This document shows positions 54,819-63,844 of a DNA stretch of 64,000 nucleotides, piece by piece (the first letter of the stretch is position 1; each line of letters begins with the position of its first letter). This DNA is from Pseudomonas eucalypticola. Lineage in GTDB: Bacteria > Pseudomonadota > Gammaproteobacteria > Pseudomonadales > Pseudomonadaceae. Location: the NCBI RefSeq assembly GCF_013374995.1, contig NZ_CP056030.1, positions 3,938,501 through 4,002,500 on the forward strand. The letters run 5' to 3'. The notes under the pieces are model-generated. The model made no database searches, had not been told where the DNA came from, and saw only the letters and a list, made by a program, of their open reading frames with translations. The position numbers and the translations under genes were made by a program.

Positions 54819-55253
54819 TCAGTCGGCGCTGAGGCGCTCCATGCGCCAGAAGCACTCGTCTTCACCGACTTCGGCAAAGCCCTTGCGCACGTACAGGTGG
54901 CGTGCCGGGTTGGACTGGAACACCATCAGCCGCACCCGTGGCAGGCGCCTTTCGCGGGCCAGGTCCATGATGCGGTCCAGTGCCCAGCCACCGATACCCC
55001 GGTTGCGCGCCTCGGGCAGCAGGTGCAGTTCACGGATGAACAGCGCCTGCCGGTCAATGCTGAGGCTGAAGTACCCCTGGGCAATGCCGTCGGCCAGGAT
55101 GATGAAATTGTCCCGCCACAGCCACGCCTGGTTGAACGCCTCCTCTTGCCACAACAAGCTGTAACGGCCGTAATAAGGCAGCATGGCCTGGCGCGTCAGG
55201 TTGCGGGAAAAATCCAGGTCGCCCTCGGTGGCGGCACGCAATTCAAGCCGCAT
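54819..55253 (-). CDS. GNAT-family N-acetyltransferase
   Basis: The 144-residue protein has the GNAT acetyl-CoA site: LFIRELHLLPEARNRGIGGW (the R/QxxGxG/A loop) near residue 90, and the C-terminal VRLMVFQSNPARHLYVRKGF with the usual Asn and Tyr. The target amine is unknown. It overlaps the upstream nitrilase-family gene by 11 bp, so the two are probably translated together. Confidence 0.85.
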   Translation of the reverse strand: MRLELRAATEGDLDFSRNLTRQAMLPYYGRYSLLWQEEAFNQAWLWRDNFIILADGIAQGYFSLSIDRQALFIRELHLLPEARNRGIGGWALDRIMDLARERRLPRVRLMVFQSNPARHLYVRKGFAEVGEDECFWRMERLSAD

Positions 55254-56019
55254 CCGCCCCTCCCTCGGCCACCAGGCCTTCGACCCGAGCCTGCCAGCCC
55301 TCGCCCGTGCGCCGCGCTACCAGCAGCTGTTCACCGGCCCCGTTGACCGCCACCACCAAGCGCCCCTGGGCATCCCACAGCGCGCTGCGTCCAGCCGCCT
55401 GCCAGCCGCCGGTGGGCCCCCCGTGGTTGGCCAGCAGCACGGCCATGCCATGGGTGCGGGCATAGCCCTGAAGGATGTGACTGTCGGCCGGGTAGCCCGC
55501 CTCACCTATGAGCACGCTGGCGGCATACACAGTGGCCCCCGCCTCACGGGCCAGGCGCGCGTGCTCGGGGCGAGTGAAGTCGGCGCACACCGCCAGGGCG
55601 ATGTGCTCGCCCCCCAGGTGCAGGGGCGCACCGCCGATGCCGGCGGCGAAAAAAACCTCTTCACCGCCGTGCAGGTGTTGCTTGGTATAGACCGTCTGGT
55701 CGCCATTGGCGTGCAGTACCAGCGCGCCTATCCGCACTTCCGTTTGGGTGGATTCGCGCAACGGCAAGCCGACCACCGTCGTCATGCCCAGTGTTCGCGC
55801 CCGATCGCGCAGCGGCTGCAGCAGCGGCGTAGCGGCGGGTTGCGCCAGCGCGGCCGCCAGGGTGGGCTCGTAACCGGTCAGCGACAGCTCCGGGAACAGC
55901 AGACATTGCACGCCATGGTGCGCGGCACGGTCCATGAACTGCAGGTGGCGGGCGATATTGGCGGCCAGGTCGCCGGCAATGGCGCAGGTCTGGGCGGCGG
56001 CGATGCACAGGGCGGTCAT
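55243..56019 (-). CDS. Carbon-nitrogen hydrolase (nitrilase superfamily)
   Basis: The 258-residue protein has the nitrilase-fold catalytic triad: Glu in LLFPELSLTGY near residue 45, Lys in TVYTKQHLHGGEEVFF near 112, and Cys in IALAVCADFTRPEHA near 146. Members hydrolyse amides or nitriles, and the group with this motif context includes omega-amidases and carbamoyl hydrolases. ATG 56019 follows AGGACA; longer open frames upstream run into the aroF leader promoter region. It is coupled to the GNAT gene. The substrate is unknown. Confidence 0.85.
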   Translation of the reverse strand: MTALCIAAAQTCAIAGDLAANIARHLQFMDRAAHHGVQCLLFPELSLTGYEPTLAAALAQPAATPLLQPLRDRARTLGMTTVVGLPLRESTQTEVRIGALVLHANGDQTVYTKQHLHGGEEVFFAAGIGGAPLHLGGEHIALAVCADFTRPEHARLAREAGATVYAASVLIGEAGYPADSHILQGYARTHGMAVLLANHGGPTGGWQAAGRSALWDAQGRLVVAVNGAGEQLLVARRTGEGWQARVEGLVAEGGADAA

Positions 56020-56112
56020 GAGATGTCCTGATCTCGAAATGATGAAATGAATGATGCCACAAACCTGACAGCGATCACTCACAGGGCCGCGGCATAAAAC
56101 CGCAGATAACAC

Positions 56113-56142
56113 TTGAACAGTGCGCAATCGCTGCAGTAAGCT
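56113..56142 (+). promoter_or_regulatory. Predicted promoter of the aroF leader transcript
   Basis: TTGAAC (56113-56118) and TAAGCT (56137-56142) are separated by 18 bases. They lie 25 bases before the first leader peptide start, giving a short 5' end as in amino-acid attenuators. Confidence 0.5.
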
Positions 56143-56166
56143 CGGCGCATCTTGACGGAGACATCC

Positions 56167-56301
56167 ATGTCCAACGCCCTTCACACTCAGGCTCAGCACA
56201 CTGCCAGCGCACGTCGCTCGGTAGCGGTTGCGGCTGTGCGTTCGGCTGCCGTCGTTGCAGATTATTACTATGGGTATTGGTTTAGCCACTGGCGCGCCTG
56301 A
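56167..56301 (+). CDS. Leader peptide 1 of the DAHP synthase transcript (aromatic-rich)
   Basis: A 44-codon frame starts at ATG 56167 with GGAG seven bases upstream. After an Ala/Val/Arg-rich first part it contains DYYYGYWFSHW (residues 32-42): four Tyr, two Trp and one Phe codons in eleven, then ends at TGA 56299. A strong intrinsic terminator begins 50 bases later. This layout is that of a ribosome-stalling leader for aromatic amino acids: slow reading of Tyr/Phe/Trp codons would change RNA pairing and spare the terminator. The run TGGG-TAT-TGG in the codon stretch can pair with CCA-GAA-CCCA (56310s-56330) downstream. Confidence 0.7.
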   Translation: MSNALHTQAQHTASARRSVAVAAVRSAAVVADYYYGYWFSHWRA

Positions 56302-56350
56302 TACCCTTATCCGGCGGCCAGAACCCAAGGTCGCCCGGTTTGAGAAACTC

Positions 56351-56393
56351 CAAAACCCCCGGTCGGCCTCCCGACCGGGGGTTTTGTTTTTTT
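56351..56393 (+). terminator. Attenuator terminator before aroF
   Basis: A perfect 16-bp stem (56351-56366 with 56371-56386, loop CCTC) is followed by seven T residues (56387-56393). It lies between leader peptide 1 and the second leader frame, about 240 bp before aroF on the same strand. The convergent alternative is excluded because the T-run is on the plus strand after the stem. Confidence 0.9.
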
Positions 56394-56440
56394 CGCCACC
56401 TGTTTTCCCTTTTTGCCATTTGCCACAGAGGATCGACCCC

Positions 56441-56584
56441 ATGAACTACGCCACCTATTACCGCTACGACTATTGCACCGCCTGGCGATTTACCACCCTC
56501 CGTTCGGGACAGCTTGCCGCCTCCGACCGGTCGTGCCTGGGTGGCCATGCGCTAACACATACCAATAGTCGAACATCGCGATAG
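56441..56584 (+). CDS. Leader peptide 2 of the DAHP synthase transcript (Tyr-rich)
   Basis: A second short frame, 47 codons, starts at ATG 56441 with AGAGGA eight bases upstream. It begins MNYATYYRYDYCTAWRF: five Tyr, one Trp and one Phe in the first 17 residues. Unlike leader 1, its tail is long (30 residues, Ser/Thr/Arg-rich). Its TAG stop (56582-56584) touches the first base of a hairpin that runs up to the aroF ribosome site. It may therefore act on translation of aroF rather than on termination. That both frames are by chance aromatic-rich is unlikely. Confidence 0.6.
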   Translation: MNYATYYRYDYCTAWRFTTLRSGQLAASDRSCLGGHALTHTNSRTSR

Positions 56585-56618
56585 GGTTGCGCGTGCGCAC
56601 AGGGTGCGCCGCCAACCC
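56584..56618 (+). promoter_or_regulatory. Hairpin at the aroF ribosome-binding region
   Basis: GGGTTG (56584-56589) pairs with CAACCC (56613-56618), with a GC-rich inner part. The outer arm overlaps the leader 2 stop codon, and the inner arm adjoins the aroF ribosome site AGGGA at about 56619. A ribosome that ends at the leader 2 stop would sit on this stem. Confidence 0.5.
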
Positions 56619-56632
56619 AGGGAAAATACTTC

Positions 56633-57721
56633 ATGAACATCTCAATCAGTGCCCTGCCCCTTGCCACCACCGCTGCCCAGGCCCTGCCCCTGGCCCCTGC
56701 CGCGAATGCGCCGGCCCTTCAGCGCTTGCCCAGCACCGTCGAACTCAAGCAGCAACTGCCCCTGGCCCGCGAACTCAACCAACAGGTCAGCGGCCATCGC
56801 AACGCGATCCGCGCCATTCTCGAAGGCCGTGACCCACGCCTGCTGGTAGTGGTCGGCCCCTGCTCGCTGCACGACCCCGATTCTGCCCTGGAGTACGCTG
56901 AACGCCTGGCGACCCTGGCCACCGACGTGCAGGACCAACTGCTGCTGGTCATGCGCGCCTACGTGGAAAAGCCCCGCACCACCGTGGGTTGGAAAGGCCT
57001 GGCCTACGACCCCCGCATGGACGGTAGCGACGACATGGTCGGCGGCCTGAAACTGTCCCGCCAACTGATGCTGGAAATGCTGCACATGGGCCTGCCCCTG
57101 GCCACCGAATTGCTGCAGCCCATGGCGGCCGGCTACCTGGACGACCTGCTGAGCTGGGTCGCGGTGGGGGCGCGTACCACTGAATCGCAGATCCACCGGG
57201 AAATGGCCAGCGGCCTGAAGATGCCGGTAGGTTTCAAGAACGGCACCGACGGCGGCGTGGCCATCGCCTGTGACGCCATGCGCAGCGCCGCCCACCCGCA
57301 CCGCCACTTCGGCGTGTCCGCCGAGGGCCACCCGGCCATCATCGAAACCGCTGGCAACCCCGACACCCACCTGGTACTGCGCGGCGGCCATCGCGGCCCC
57401 AACTACGACCATGACAGCGTCGCCCAGGTACACCAGGCACTGGGCAAGGCCGGCGTCTCGGCGCGCATCATGGTCGATTGCAGCCACGCCAACAGCGGCA
57501 AGAACCCGCTGAACCAGCCCAAGGTGTTCAATGACGTGTTGCAGCAGCGGCTGCTGGGGGACCGTTCACTGGTGGCGGCCATGCTGGAAAGCCACCTGTT
57601 CGAAGGCAGCCAGGCCATCGGCCCGGGCATGCGGTACGGGGTATCGGTGACCGATGGTTGCCTGGGCTGGGAGGATACCGAAGCGCTGTTGCGCGACGCG
57701 GCGTTCGCGCTGCGCGGTTGA
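56633..57721 (+). CDS. aroF: 3-deoxy-7-phosphoheptulonate (DAHP) synthase, class I
   Basis: This enzyme condenses phosphoenolpyruvate and erythrose-4-phosphate, the first step of the shikimate pathway to Phe, Tyr and Trp. The 362-residue protein has the class I-alpha motifs GPCSLHDPDSALEYAERL near residue 80, RAYVEKPRTTVGWKG near 108, GARTTESQIHREMASGLKMP near 180, and VDCSHANSGKNP near 283. The N-terminal Ala/Pro-rich tail of about 30 residues is longer than in the E. coli enzymes. The upstream leader region predicts control by aromatic amino acids at the RNA level. Which feedback amino acid it senses cannot be read; aroF is used in the general sense. Confidence 0.93.
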   Translation: MNISISALPLATTAAQALPLAPAANAPALQRLPSTVELKQQLPLARELNQQVSGHRNAIRAILEGRDPRLLVVVGPCSLHDPDSALEYAERLATLATDVQDQLLLVMRAYVEKPRTTVGWKGLAYDPRMDGSDDMVGGLKLSRQLMLEMLHMGLPLATELLQPMAAGYLDDLLSWVAVGARTTESQIHREMASGLKMPVGFKNGTDGGVAIACDAMRSAAHPHRHFGVSAEGHPAIIETAGNPDTHLVLRGGHRGPNYDHDSVAQVHQALGKAGVSARIMVDCSHANSGKNPLNQPKVFNDVLQQRLLGDRSLVAAMLESHLFEGSQAIGPGMRYGVSVTDGCLGWEDTEALLRDAAFALRG

Positions 57722-57741
57722 CAGTCCGGCTACCCATGGCT

Positions 57742-57826
57742 GCAGCAGTGGCCCGGGGCGCGTCGACGGTGTCGGCGGCGTGCCGGCTGCTGCGCGGTGT
57801 ATGGGACGCGGCCGGTCCGCTGTCAC
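57742..57826. repeat. Diverged copy of the intergenic inverted-repeat family
   Basis: This 85-bp stretch between aroF and ppiC follows the pattern of the 86-bp elements at 12.75 kb: a left arm with GCAGCAG and CGCGTC, a centre with GCTGCGCGGTG, and a right arm starting GACGCGGCCGG and containing GTCCGCTG. It is much more degenerate, so it is an old copy. Confidence 0.6.
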
Positions 57827-57905
57827 GGTTGCCGGTTGAAGCACGCGACGCCACGCCGATTTTGCGTTAGGCTGCTTTCTTTCTGTTTTTCTGGAGTACT
57901 TTCCC

Positions 57906-58187
57906 ATGGCCAAAGCCACTGCCCGTCACATCCTGGTGTCCTCGGAAGCCAAGTGCAACGAACTGAAAGCACAAATCGAAGGCGGCGCCGACTTCGCTGA
58001 AGTCGCCAAGGCCAACTCCAGCTGCCCGTCGAGCCGCCAAGGCGGCGACCTGGGTTCGTTCGGCCCTGGCCAGATGGTCAAGGAGTTCGACACCGTGGTG
58101 TTCAGCGCCCCGATCAACGTGGTGCAAGGCCCGGTCAAGACCCAGTTCGGCTACCACCTGCTGGAAGTGACCAGCCGCCAGGACTGA
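57906..58187 (+). CDS. ppiC: Parvulin-type peptidyl-prolyl cis-trans isomerase PpiC
   Basis: This 93-residue cytoplasmic enzyme speeds proline isomerisation in folding proteins. It is a bare parvulin domain: ARHILVSSEAKCNELKAQIE, the GADFAEVAKANSSCPSSRQG stretch, GGDLGSFGPGQMVKEFDTVV, and TQFGYHLLEVTSRQD at the end. The length and motifs equal those of E. coli PpiC. It stands alone with its own terminator 17 bp downstream. Confidence 0.95.
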   Translation: MAKATARHILVSSEAKCNELKAQIEGGADFAEVAKANSSCPSSRQGGDLGSFGPGQMVKEFDTVVFSAPINVVQGPVKTQFGYHLLEVTSRQD

Positions 58188-58204
58188 TCCTGCCCGACCA
58201 ACAG

Positions 58205-58231
58205 AAGGCCTGCGCTCGCGCAGGCCTTTTT
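58205..58231 (+). terminator. Intrinsic terminator after ppiC
   Basis: AAGGCCTGCG (58205-58214), loop CTCG, and CGCAGGCCTT (58219-58228) form a perfect 10-bp stem followed by TTTTT. Confidence 0.92.
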
Positions 58232-58304
58232 GTTTGTGAACGGCGCCGCAGTTGGTGGTAGGGTTGTATGCGCCTGCAACCCCACCCTTTCAACAAGGCA
58301 GACA

Positions 58305-60152
58305 ATGCGCTCGGTTTTCGCCCTTCTGTTCCTGACCGCCTACTGGCTGTTGCCCACCAGCGCTGTCGCGGCCGCGCAACATGCCCTGACAGTTTACGGC
58401 GAACCGCCGAAGTACCCTGCCACGTTTGACCATTTCGACTACGTCAACCCGGCGGCGCCCAAGGGTGGCAGCCTGCGACGCTCGGCGGTGGAAATCGGCC
58501 AGTTCGACCACTTGCTGCCTTATATAGACAAGGGCACGGGGGTCAGCCAGGTCGACGGCTTGCTGTATTCGCCGCTGGCGCTACGCTCCCTGGACGAACC
58601 CTACACCGTGTATGGCCTGATCGCGCAGAAAATGGAACTGGCCGACGATCATCTGTCCCTGCGCTTTTACCTCAACCCCAAGGCCACCTTCAGCGACGGC
58701 GTCGCCATTACCGCCGACGACGTGAAGTTCACCTTCAACCTGTTCATGACCCAGGGCAGCCTGCGCTTTCGCACCCAGTTCGCCGACGTGAAACAGGTAG
58801 TGGTGGAAGGCCCGCGGCAAGTGCGCTTCGATTTCAGCAGCACCGACAACCGCAGCCTGCCCCTGGACCTGGCCTCGCTGCCGGTGCTGCCCGAGCACTG
58901 GTGGAAAGACCATGACTTCGCCGCTGGCGGTGGCTTCGACGCGGCGCCCGGCAGTGGCCCCTATACCGTGGGCAAAATGGACAACGGCCGCAGCATCACC
59001 TTCCAGCGGGACCGGAACTGGTGGGCCAGAGACCTGCCCGTGACCCGCGGCCTGTACAACTTCGACCAGTTCGGCGTGGAGTTCTTCGGCGATACCGAAG
59101 TCGCCCGCCAGGTGCTGATGGGCGGCGCCTATGACTACAACCGCGAATTCTCCGCCACCGCCTACACCATCAAGTACAACAGCCCGCCCCTGGACGACGG
59201 TCGCCTGCAACGCGCGCACCTGGCCCCGCAAAGCCTGCAAGCAGCCCAGGGTTTCGTGTTCAACCTGCAACGGCCGGTGTTCCAGGACCGTCGCGTGCGC
59301 CAGGCCCTGGCCCTGCTGTGGGACTTCGAATGGACCAACCGCCAGCTGATGCGCAGCCTGTATATCCGCCAGCAGAGTTTCTTCGCCAACAGCCCGCTGG
59401 CGGCCCGGCAGCCGCCGGATGCCGCGGAGCTGAAGATCCTCGAACCCCTGCGCGGCAAGGTGCCCGACGAAGTGTTCGGCCCGGCCTTCGAAGCCCCGCG
59501 AACCGACGGCACGGGGTTCATCCGCGACAAGCAGCTGCAGGCCCTGGCCCTGCTGAAGGACGCTGGCTGGCGCCCGGAGGGTGACCGCCTGGTGAACGCC
59601 GCGGGCGAGCCCCTGAGTTTCACCTTCCTTAACGGCCAGGCCGGCCTGGAGAAACTCATTCTGCCCTGGAAGCGCACCCTGGCGCAGATCGGCATCGACC
59701 TGCAGATCCGCCGCATCGACCCTTCCCAGTACATCAACCGCCTGATGGCCCGCGACTACGACATGATCATCACCGGCTACCCGGTGTCCGCCTCGCCGGG
59801 CATGGAGCTGTACAACTATTTTGGTTCGGCCAGTGCCACCGACAGTGGTTCCAACAACTACATGGTGCTCAAGGACCCTGCCGTGGACAGCCTGATCAAG
59901 GGCCTGGTCAGCGCCCGCACCAAGGCCGACATGACTGAATACGCCCACGCCCTGGACCGGGTGCTGCAGTGGAACTACTACTGGATTCCCAACTATTACC
60001 CGCCAGGCACCTCAACGGTGTGGTGGAACCGCTTTGGCATTCCCGCGCACCCGGCGCCCAACGACGAGGCCCCTGAAACCTGGTGGCAGGTCAGCCCCAC
60101 ACCGCTCACCAATACCCAGATGGCCGACCTGCGCGCCAAGGAGGCCCATTGA
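58305..60152 (+). CDS. yejA: Peptide/oligopeptide ABC transporter substrate-binding protein, YejA-like
   Basis: This is a periplasmic binding protein for peptide-like solutes. The 615-residue product has a signal peptide ([20 protein letters not shown], cleavage near AVAAA). It belongs to the SBP_bac_5 family, with [19 protein letters not shown] near residue 50, [20 protein letters not shown] near 130, [16 protein letters not shown] near 222, and [16 protein letters not shown] near 333, all typical of YejA. ATG 58305 is preferred to an upstream in-frame GTG region that overlaps the ppiC terminator. Its stop overlaps the next start (TGATG). Confidence 0.88.
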   Translation: MRSVFALLFLTAYWLLPTSAVAAAQHALTVYGEPPKYPATFDHFDYVNPAAPKGGSLRRSAVEIGQFDHLLPYIDKGTGVSQVDGLLYSPLALRSLDEPYTVYGLIAQKMELADDHLSLRFYLNPKATFSDGVAITADDVKFTFNLFMTQGSLRFRTQFADVKQVVVEGPRQVRFDFSSTDNRSLPLDLASLPVLPEHWWKDHDFAAGGGFDAAPGSGPYTVGKMDNGRSITFQRDRNWWARDLPVTRGLYNFDQFGVEFFGDTEVARQVLMGGAYDYNREFSATAYTIKYNSPPLDDGRLQRAHLAPQSLQAAQGFVFNLQRPVFQDRRVRQALALLWDFEWTNRQLMRSLYIRQQSFFANSPLAARQPPDAAELKILEPLRGKVPDEVFGPAFEAPRTDGTGFIRDKQLQALALLKDAGWRPEGDRLVNAAGEPLSFTFLNGQAGLEKLILPWKRTLAQIGIDLQIRRIDPSQYINRLMARDYDMIITGYPVSASPGMELYNYFGSASATDSGSNNYMVLKDPAVDSLIKGLVSARTKADMTEYAHALDRVLQWNYYWIPNYYPPGTSTVWWNRFGIPAHPAPNDEAPETWWQVSPTPLTNTQMADLRAKEAH

Positions 60153-61213
60153 TGCTGGCCTATGCCCTGCGGCGCCTGCTGCTGATCGTGCCGACCCTGG
60201 TGATTATCCTGCTGGTCAATTTCGTCATCGTCCAGGCGGCCCCCGGCGGCCCCGTGGAACAGGCCATCGCCCGCCTGCAGGGCCTGGGCGGCGGCGCGGT
60301 GGGTGGCAGTGGTGGCGATTCGGTCCAGGGCGCTTCGCGGGCCAGCCGCGGCCTGGACCCCAAGCTGATCAAGGACATCGAGCGCCAGTACGGTTTCGAT
60401 AAACCGGCCCACGAGCGCCTGTGGCTGATGCTGAAAAACTACGCCACCCTGGACTTTGGCAACAGCTTTTTCCGTGGCGCCAAGGTCACCGACCTGATCC
60501 TGGACAAGATGCCGGTGACCCTGTCGCTGGGCTTCTGGGCCACGCTGATCACCTACCTGGTGTCCATCCCCCTGGGCATTCGCAAGGCGGTGCACCACGG
60601 TAGCCATTTCGATATCTGGACCAGCACCGCCATCGTCATCGGCTACGCCATGCCCGCCTTCCTGTTCGCGATGCTGCTGATCGTGCTGTTCGCCGGCGGC
60701 ACCGAGCTGAACTGGTTCCCGGTGCGCGGCCTGGTCTCGGAAAACTTCGCCCAGCTGTCGCCCCTGGGCAAGGTGGCCGACTACTTCTGGCACCTGGTGC
60801 TGCCGGTACTGTCGCTGGTGATCGGCGGCTTCGCCACCCTCACCATCCTGACCAAGAACTCGTTCCTCAACGAAATCACCCGCCAGTACGTGGTGACCGC
60901 GCGCGCCAAGGGCGTCAGTGAGCGGCGAGTGCTGTACGGCCACGTGTTTCGCAACGCTATCCTGCTGGTGGTGGCCGGCCTGCCCCAGGCGTTCATCAGC
61001 GTGTTCTTCGCCGGTTCCTTGCTGATCGAGGTGATCTTCTCCCTCGACGGCCTCGGCCGCCTGAGCTATGAGGCCGCCGTGGCCCGGGATTACCCGGTGG
61101 TGTTCGGCACCCTGTTCATCTTCACCCTGTTCGGCCTGCTGATAAAGCTGGTGGGCGACCTGTGCTACACCCTGGTGGACCCGCGCATCGACTTCGCCGC
61201 GAGGACTGCCTGA
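60152..61213 (+). CDS. yejB: Peptide ABC transporter permease, YejB-like
   Basis: The 353-residue inner-membrane permease begins [20 protein letters not shown], the usual DppB/YejB start. It has a Gly/Ser-rich insert near residues 48-66 ([18 protein letters not shown]), as in YejB proteins, and the coupling loop [20 protein letters not shown] near 250. It is joined to yejA and yejE by one-base stop-start overlaps, indicating a single coupled operon. Confidence 0.92.
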   Translation: MLAYALRRLLLIVPTLVIILLVNFVIVQAAPGGPVEQAIARLQGLGGGAVGGSGGDSVQGASRASRGLDPKLIKDIERQYGFDKPAHERLWLMLKNYATLDFGNSFFRGAKVTDLILDKMPVTLSLGFWATLITYLVSIPLGIRKAVHHGSHFDIWTSTAIVIGYAMPAFLFAMLLIVLFAGGTELNWFPVRGLVSENFAQLSPLGKVADYFWHLVLPVLSLVIGGFATLTILTKNSFLNEITRQYVVTARAKGVSERRVLYGHVFRNAILLVVAGLPQAFISVFFAGSLLIEVIFSLDGLGRLSYEAAVARDYPVVFGTLFIFTLFGLLIKLVGDLCYTLVDPRIDFAARTA

Positions 61214-62235
61214 TGAAGCATCTGTCACCGGTGTCCCGTCGGCGCTTGCAGCGCTTTCGCCAGAACCGCCGAGGCTGGTGGTCGCTGTGGCTGTTCCTGG
61301 CGCTGTTCGCCCTGAGCCTGGGTGGCGAACTGATCGCCAACGACAAACCCCTGGCCGTCAGCTACCACGGCCAGTGGTACTTCCCCGCGTTCAAGCGCTA
61401 CACCGAGACCGAGTTCGGTGGCCTGCTGCCGTTCCAGCCCGACTACCGCAGTGACTATGTGCGCACACTGATCAGCGAGGGCGGCGGGCGCATGTATTTC
61501 GCCCCCATCCCGTTCAGTGCCGACACACCCAACTATGACCTCACCCAACCGGCCCCCAGCCCGCCCACCGCCAGCAACTGGCTGGGCACCGATGACCAGG
61601 GCCGCGATGTGCTGGCGCGGGTGATCTACGGTGCGCGGGTATCCATTCTGTTCGCCCTGGCGCTGACCTTGATCAGCTCGTTGATCGGCATCGTCGCCGG
61701 GGCGCTGCAGGGCTATTACGGCGGCTGGGTCGACCTGTTCGGCCAACGCCTGCTGGAAGTGTGGTCGGGGCTGCCGGTGCTGTACCTGCTGATCATCCTG
61801 TCGGGCTTCGTGGAGCCGAACTTCTGGTGGTTGCTGGGGATCATGGCACTGTTCTCCTGGCTCTCCCTGGTGGACGTGGTGCGCGCCGAATTCTTGCGCG
61901 GCCGCAACCTGGAGTACGTGAAGGCCGCCCGCGCCCTGGGCCTGAATGACGGCAAGATCATCCGCCGGCATATCCTGCCCAATGCCATGAACGCTACCCT
62001 GAGCTACTTGCCGTTCATCCTCACGGGCGCCATCTCCACCTTGACTGCCCTGGACTTCCTGGGCTTCGGCATGCCAGCGGGCAGCGCCTCGCTGGGCGAA
62101 CTGATCGCCCAGGGCAAGGAAAACCTGCAGGCGCCGTGGCTGGGGTTCACGGCTTTCTTCACCTTGGCACTGGTGCTGTCGTTGCTGGTGTTCATCGGCG
62201 AGGCATTGCGCGATGCCTTCGACCCCCGCGCTTGA
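61213..62235 (+). CDS. yejE: Peptide ABC transporter permease, YejE-like
   Basis: The 340-residue second permease has an N-terminal basic stretch and helix (RFRQNRRGWWSLWLFLALFA). A long periplasmic loop (about 45-140) follows, then NWLGTDDQGRDVLARVIYGA, the standard DppC-type motif, and the coupling loop FLRGRNLEYVKAARALGL. It pairs with YejB in the membrane. It starts on the last base of yejB and ends 7 bp before yejF. Confidence 0.92.
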   Translation: MKHLSPVSRRRLQRFRQNRRGWWSLWLFLALFALSLGGELIANDKPLAVSYHGQWYFPAFKRYTETEFGGLLPFQPDYRSDYVRTLISEGGGRMYFAPIPFSADTPNYDLTQPAPSPPTASNWLGTDDQGRDVLARVIYGARVSILFALALTLISSLIGIVAGALQGYYGGWVDLFGQRLLEVWSGLPVLYLLIILSGFVEPNFWWLLGIMALFSWLSLVDVVRAEFLRGRNLEYVKAARALGLNDGKIIRRHILPNAMNATLSYLPFILTGAISTLTALDFLGFGMPAGSASLGELIAQGKENLQAPWLGFTAFFTLALVLSLLVFIGEALRDAFDPRA

Positions 62236-62242
62236 GGCCAGC

Positions 62243-63829
62243 ATGAGCGAACACCTGATCGAAATACGTCACCTGCGGGTCGAGTTCAACGGCCACGTAG
62301 CGGTGAAGGACCTCAACCTGGACATCCCCGTGGGTGAATGCCTGGCCCTGGTCGGCGAATCGGGTTCGGGCAAGTCGGTGACCGCCCACTCGATCCTGCA
62401 ACTGCTGCCCACCATCGGCACCCACAGCCAGGGCAGCATTCGTTACCGTGGCACTGAATTGCTGGGCGCCCCGGCGGCGACCCTGCGCGAGATCCGTGGC
62501 AACCGCGTGGCGATGATCTTTCAGGAGCCGATGACGTCGCTCAACCCGTTGCACACGGTGGAAAAACAGATCGGCGAAACCCTGCTGGTGCATCGCGGCC
62601 TGACCGGCAAGGCCGCCCAGGCGCGCACCCTGGAACTGCTGCGGCTGGTGGCGCTGCAGCACCCGGAGAAACGCCTGAAGGCCTACCCGCATCAGCTCTC
62701 CGGTGGCCAACGGCAACGGGTGATGATCGCCATGGCCCTGGCTTGCGAACCCGACCTGCTGATCGCCGACGAACCCACCACGGCGCTGGACGTGACGGTG
62801 CAGCGGCGCATCCTGCACCTGCTCAAGTCGTTGCAGCAGCGCCTGGGCATGTCGTTGCTGCTGATCAGCCACGACCTCAACCTGGTGCGCAGTATCGCCC
62901 AGCGCGTGTGCGTGATGCGCGCCGGCGAAATCGTTGAACAGGCCGATACCGAAACCCTGTTCTGCCGCCCGCAACACCCCTACAGCTGCGTGCTGATGAA
63001 CGCAGAGCCGGCCGGCGAGCCCTTGCCCCGCCACGAACGGCCCAGCCTGTTGCAGGTCGACGACCTCAAGGTGTGGTACGCCACCGGCGGCGGCCTGTTG
63101 CGCAAGCCCCAGTACATCAAGGCGGTGGACGGCATCAGCCTGAGCCTGCAAAAGGGCAAGACCCTGGGCATCGTCGGCGAGTCGGGCTCGGGCAAGTCGA
63201 CCCTGGGCCAGGCGATCCTGCGCCTGCTCGACTCCGAAGGCGCCATTGCCTTCGATGGCCACGCGCTGTCCGGGCTCAGCCCCAAGCAGATGCTGCCGTG
63301 GCGAAAGCGCATGCAGGTGGTCTTCCAGGACCCGTTCGGCAGCCTCAGCCCGCGGATGTCGGTGCAGCAGATCATCAGCGAAGGCCTGGAAGTACACGTG
63401 CCATGCGACGCCCAGGACCGCGAGCAACGGGTGATCCGCGTGCTCGAGGAGGTCGGCCTGGACCCGGCCAGCCGGCACCGCTACCCCCATGAGTTTTCCG
63501 GTGGCCAGCGCCAGCGTATCGCCATCGCCCGCGCCCTGGTGCTCAAGCCCGACCTGATCCTGCTGGACGAGCCAACGTCGGCCCTGGACCGCACGGTGCA
63601 GAAACAGATCGTGGCGCTGCTGCGCCAACTGCAGGACGACCATGGGCTGACCTACCTGTTCATCAGCCACGACCTGGCGGTGATCAAGGCCCTGGCCCAT
63701 GACGTCATCGTGGTCAAGGACGGCCAGGTGGTGGAACGTGGCCCCAGCCATGACCTGTTCGAAGCGCCGCAACACCCTTACACCCGCGAACTGCTGCTGG
63801 CCGCCCATGTGCAGCCCGAGCAGACCTGA
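62243..63829 (+). CDS. yejF: Peptide ABC transporter with two fused ATPase domains, YejF-like
   Basis: The 528-residue protein contains two ABC modules in one chain, as in YejF. The first has Walker [12 protein letters not shown], signature [16 protein letters not shown] and [11 protein letters not shown]. The second has [34 protein letters not shown] and [12 protein letters not shown]. The C-terminal [11 protein letters not shown] is the usual oligopeptide-transporter ending. It powers the YejABE importer; in enterobacteria this system takes up peptides including microcin C. Confidence 0.93.
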   Translation: MSEHLIEIRHLRVEFNGHVAVKDLNLDIPVGECLALVGESGSGKSVTAHSILQLLPTIGTHSQGSIRYRGTELLGAPAATLREIRGNRVAMIFQEPMTSLNPLHTVEKQIGETLLVHRGLTGKAAQARTLELLRLVALQHPEKRLKAYPHQLSGGQRQRVMIAMALACEPDLLIADEPTTALDVTVQRRILHLLKSLQQRLGMSLLLISHDLNLVRSIAQRVCVMRAGEIVEQADTETLFCRPQHPYSCVLMNAEPAGEPLPRHERPSLLQVDDLKVWYATGGGLLRKPQYIKAVDGISLSLQKGKTLGIVGESGSGKSTLGQAILRLLDSEGAIAFDGHALSGLSPKQMLPWRKRMQVVFQDPFGSLSPRMSVQQIISEGLEVHVPCDAQDREQRVIRVLEEVGLDPASRHRYPHEFSGGQRQRIAIARALVLKPDLILLDEPTSALDRTVQKQIVALLRQLQDDHGLTYLFISHDLAVIKALAHDVIVVKDGQVVERGPSHDLFEAPQHPYTRELLLAAHVQPEQT

Positions 63830-63844
63830 CCTGGAGGCACGCCC

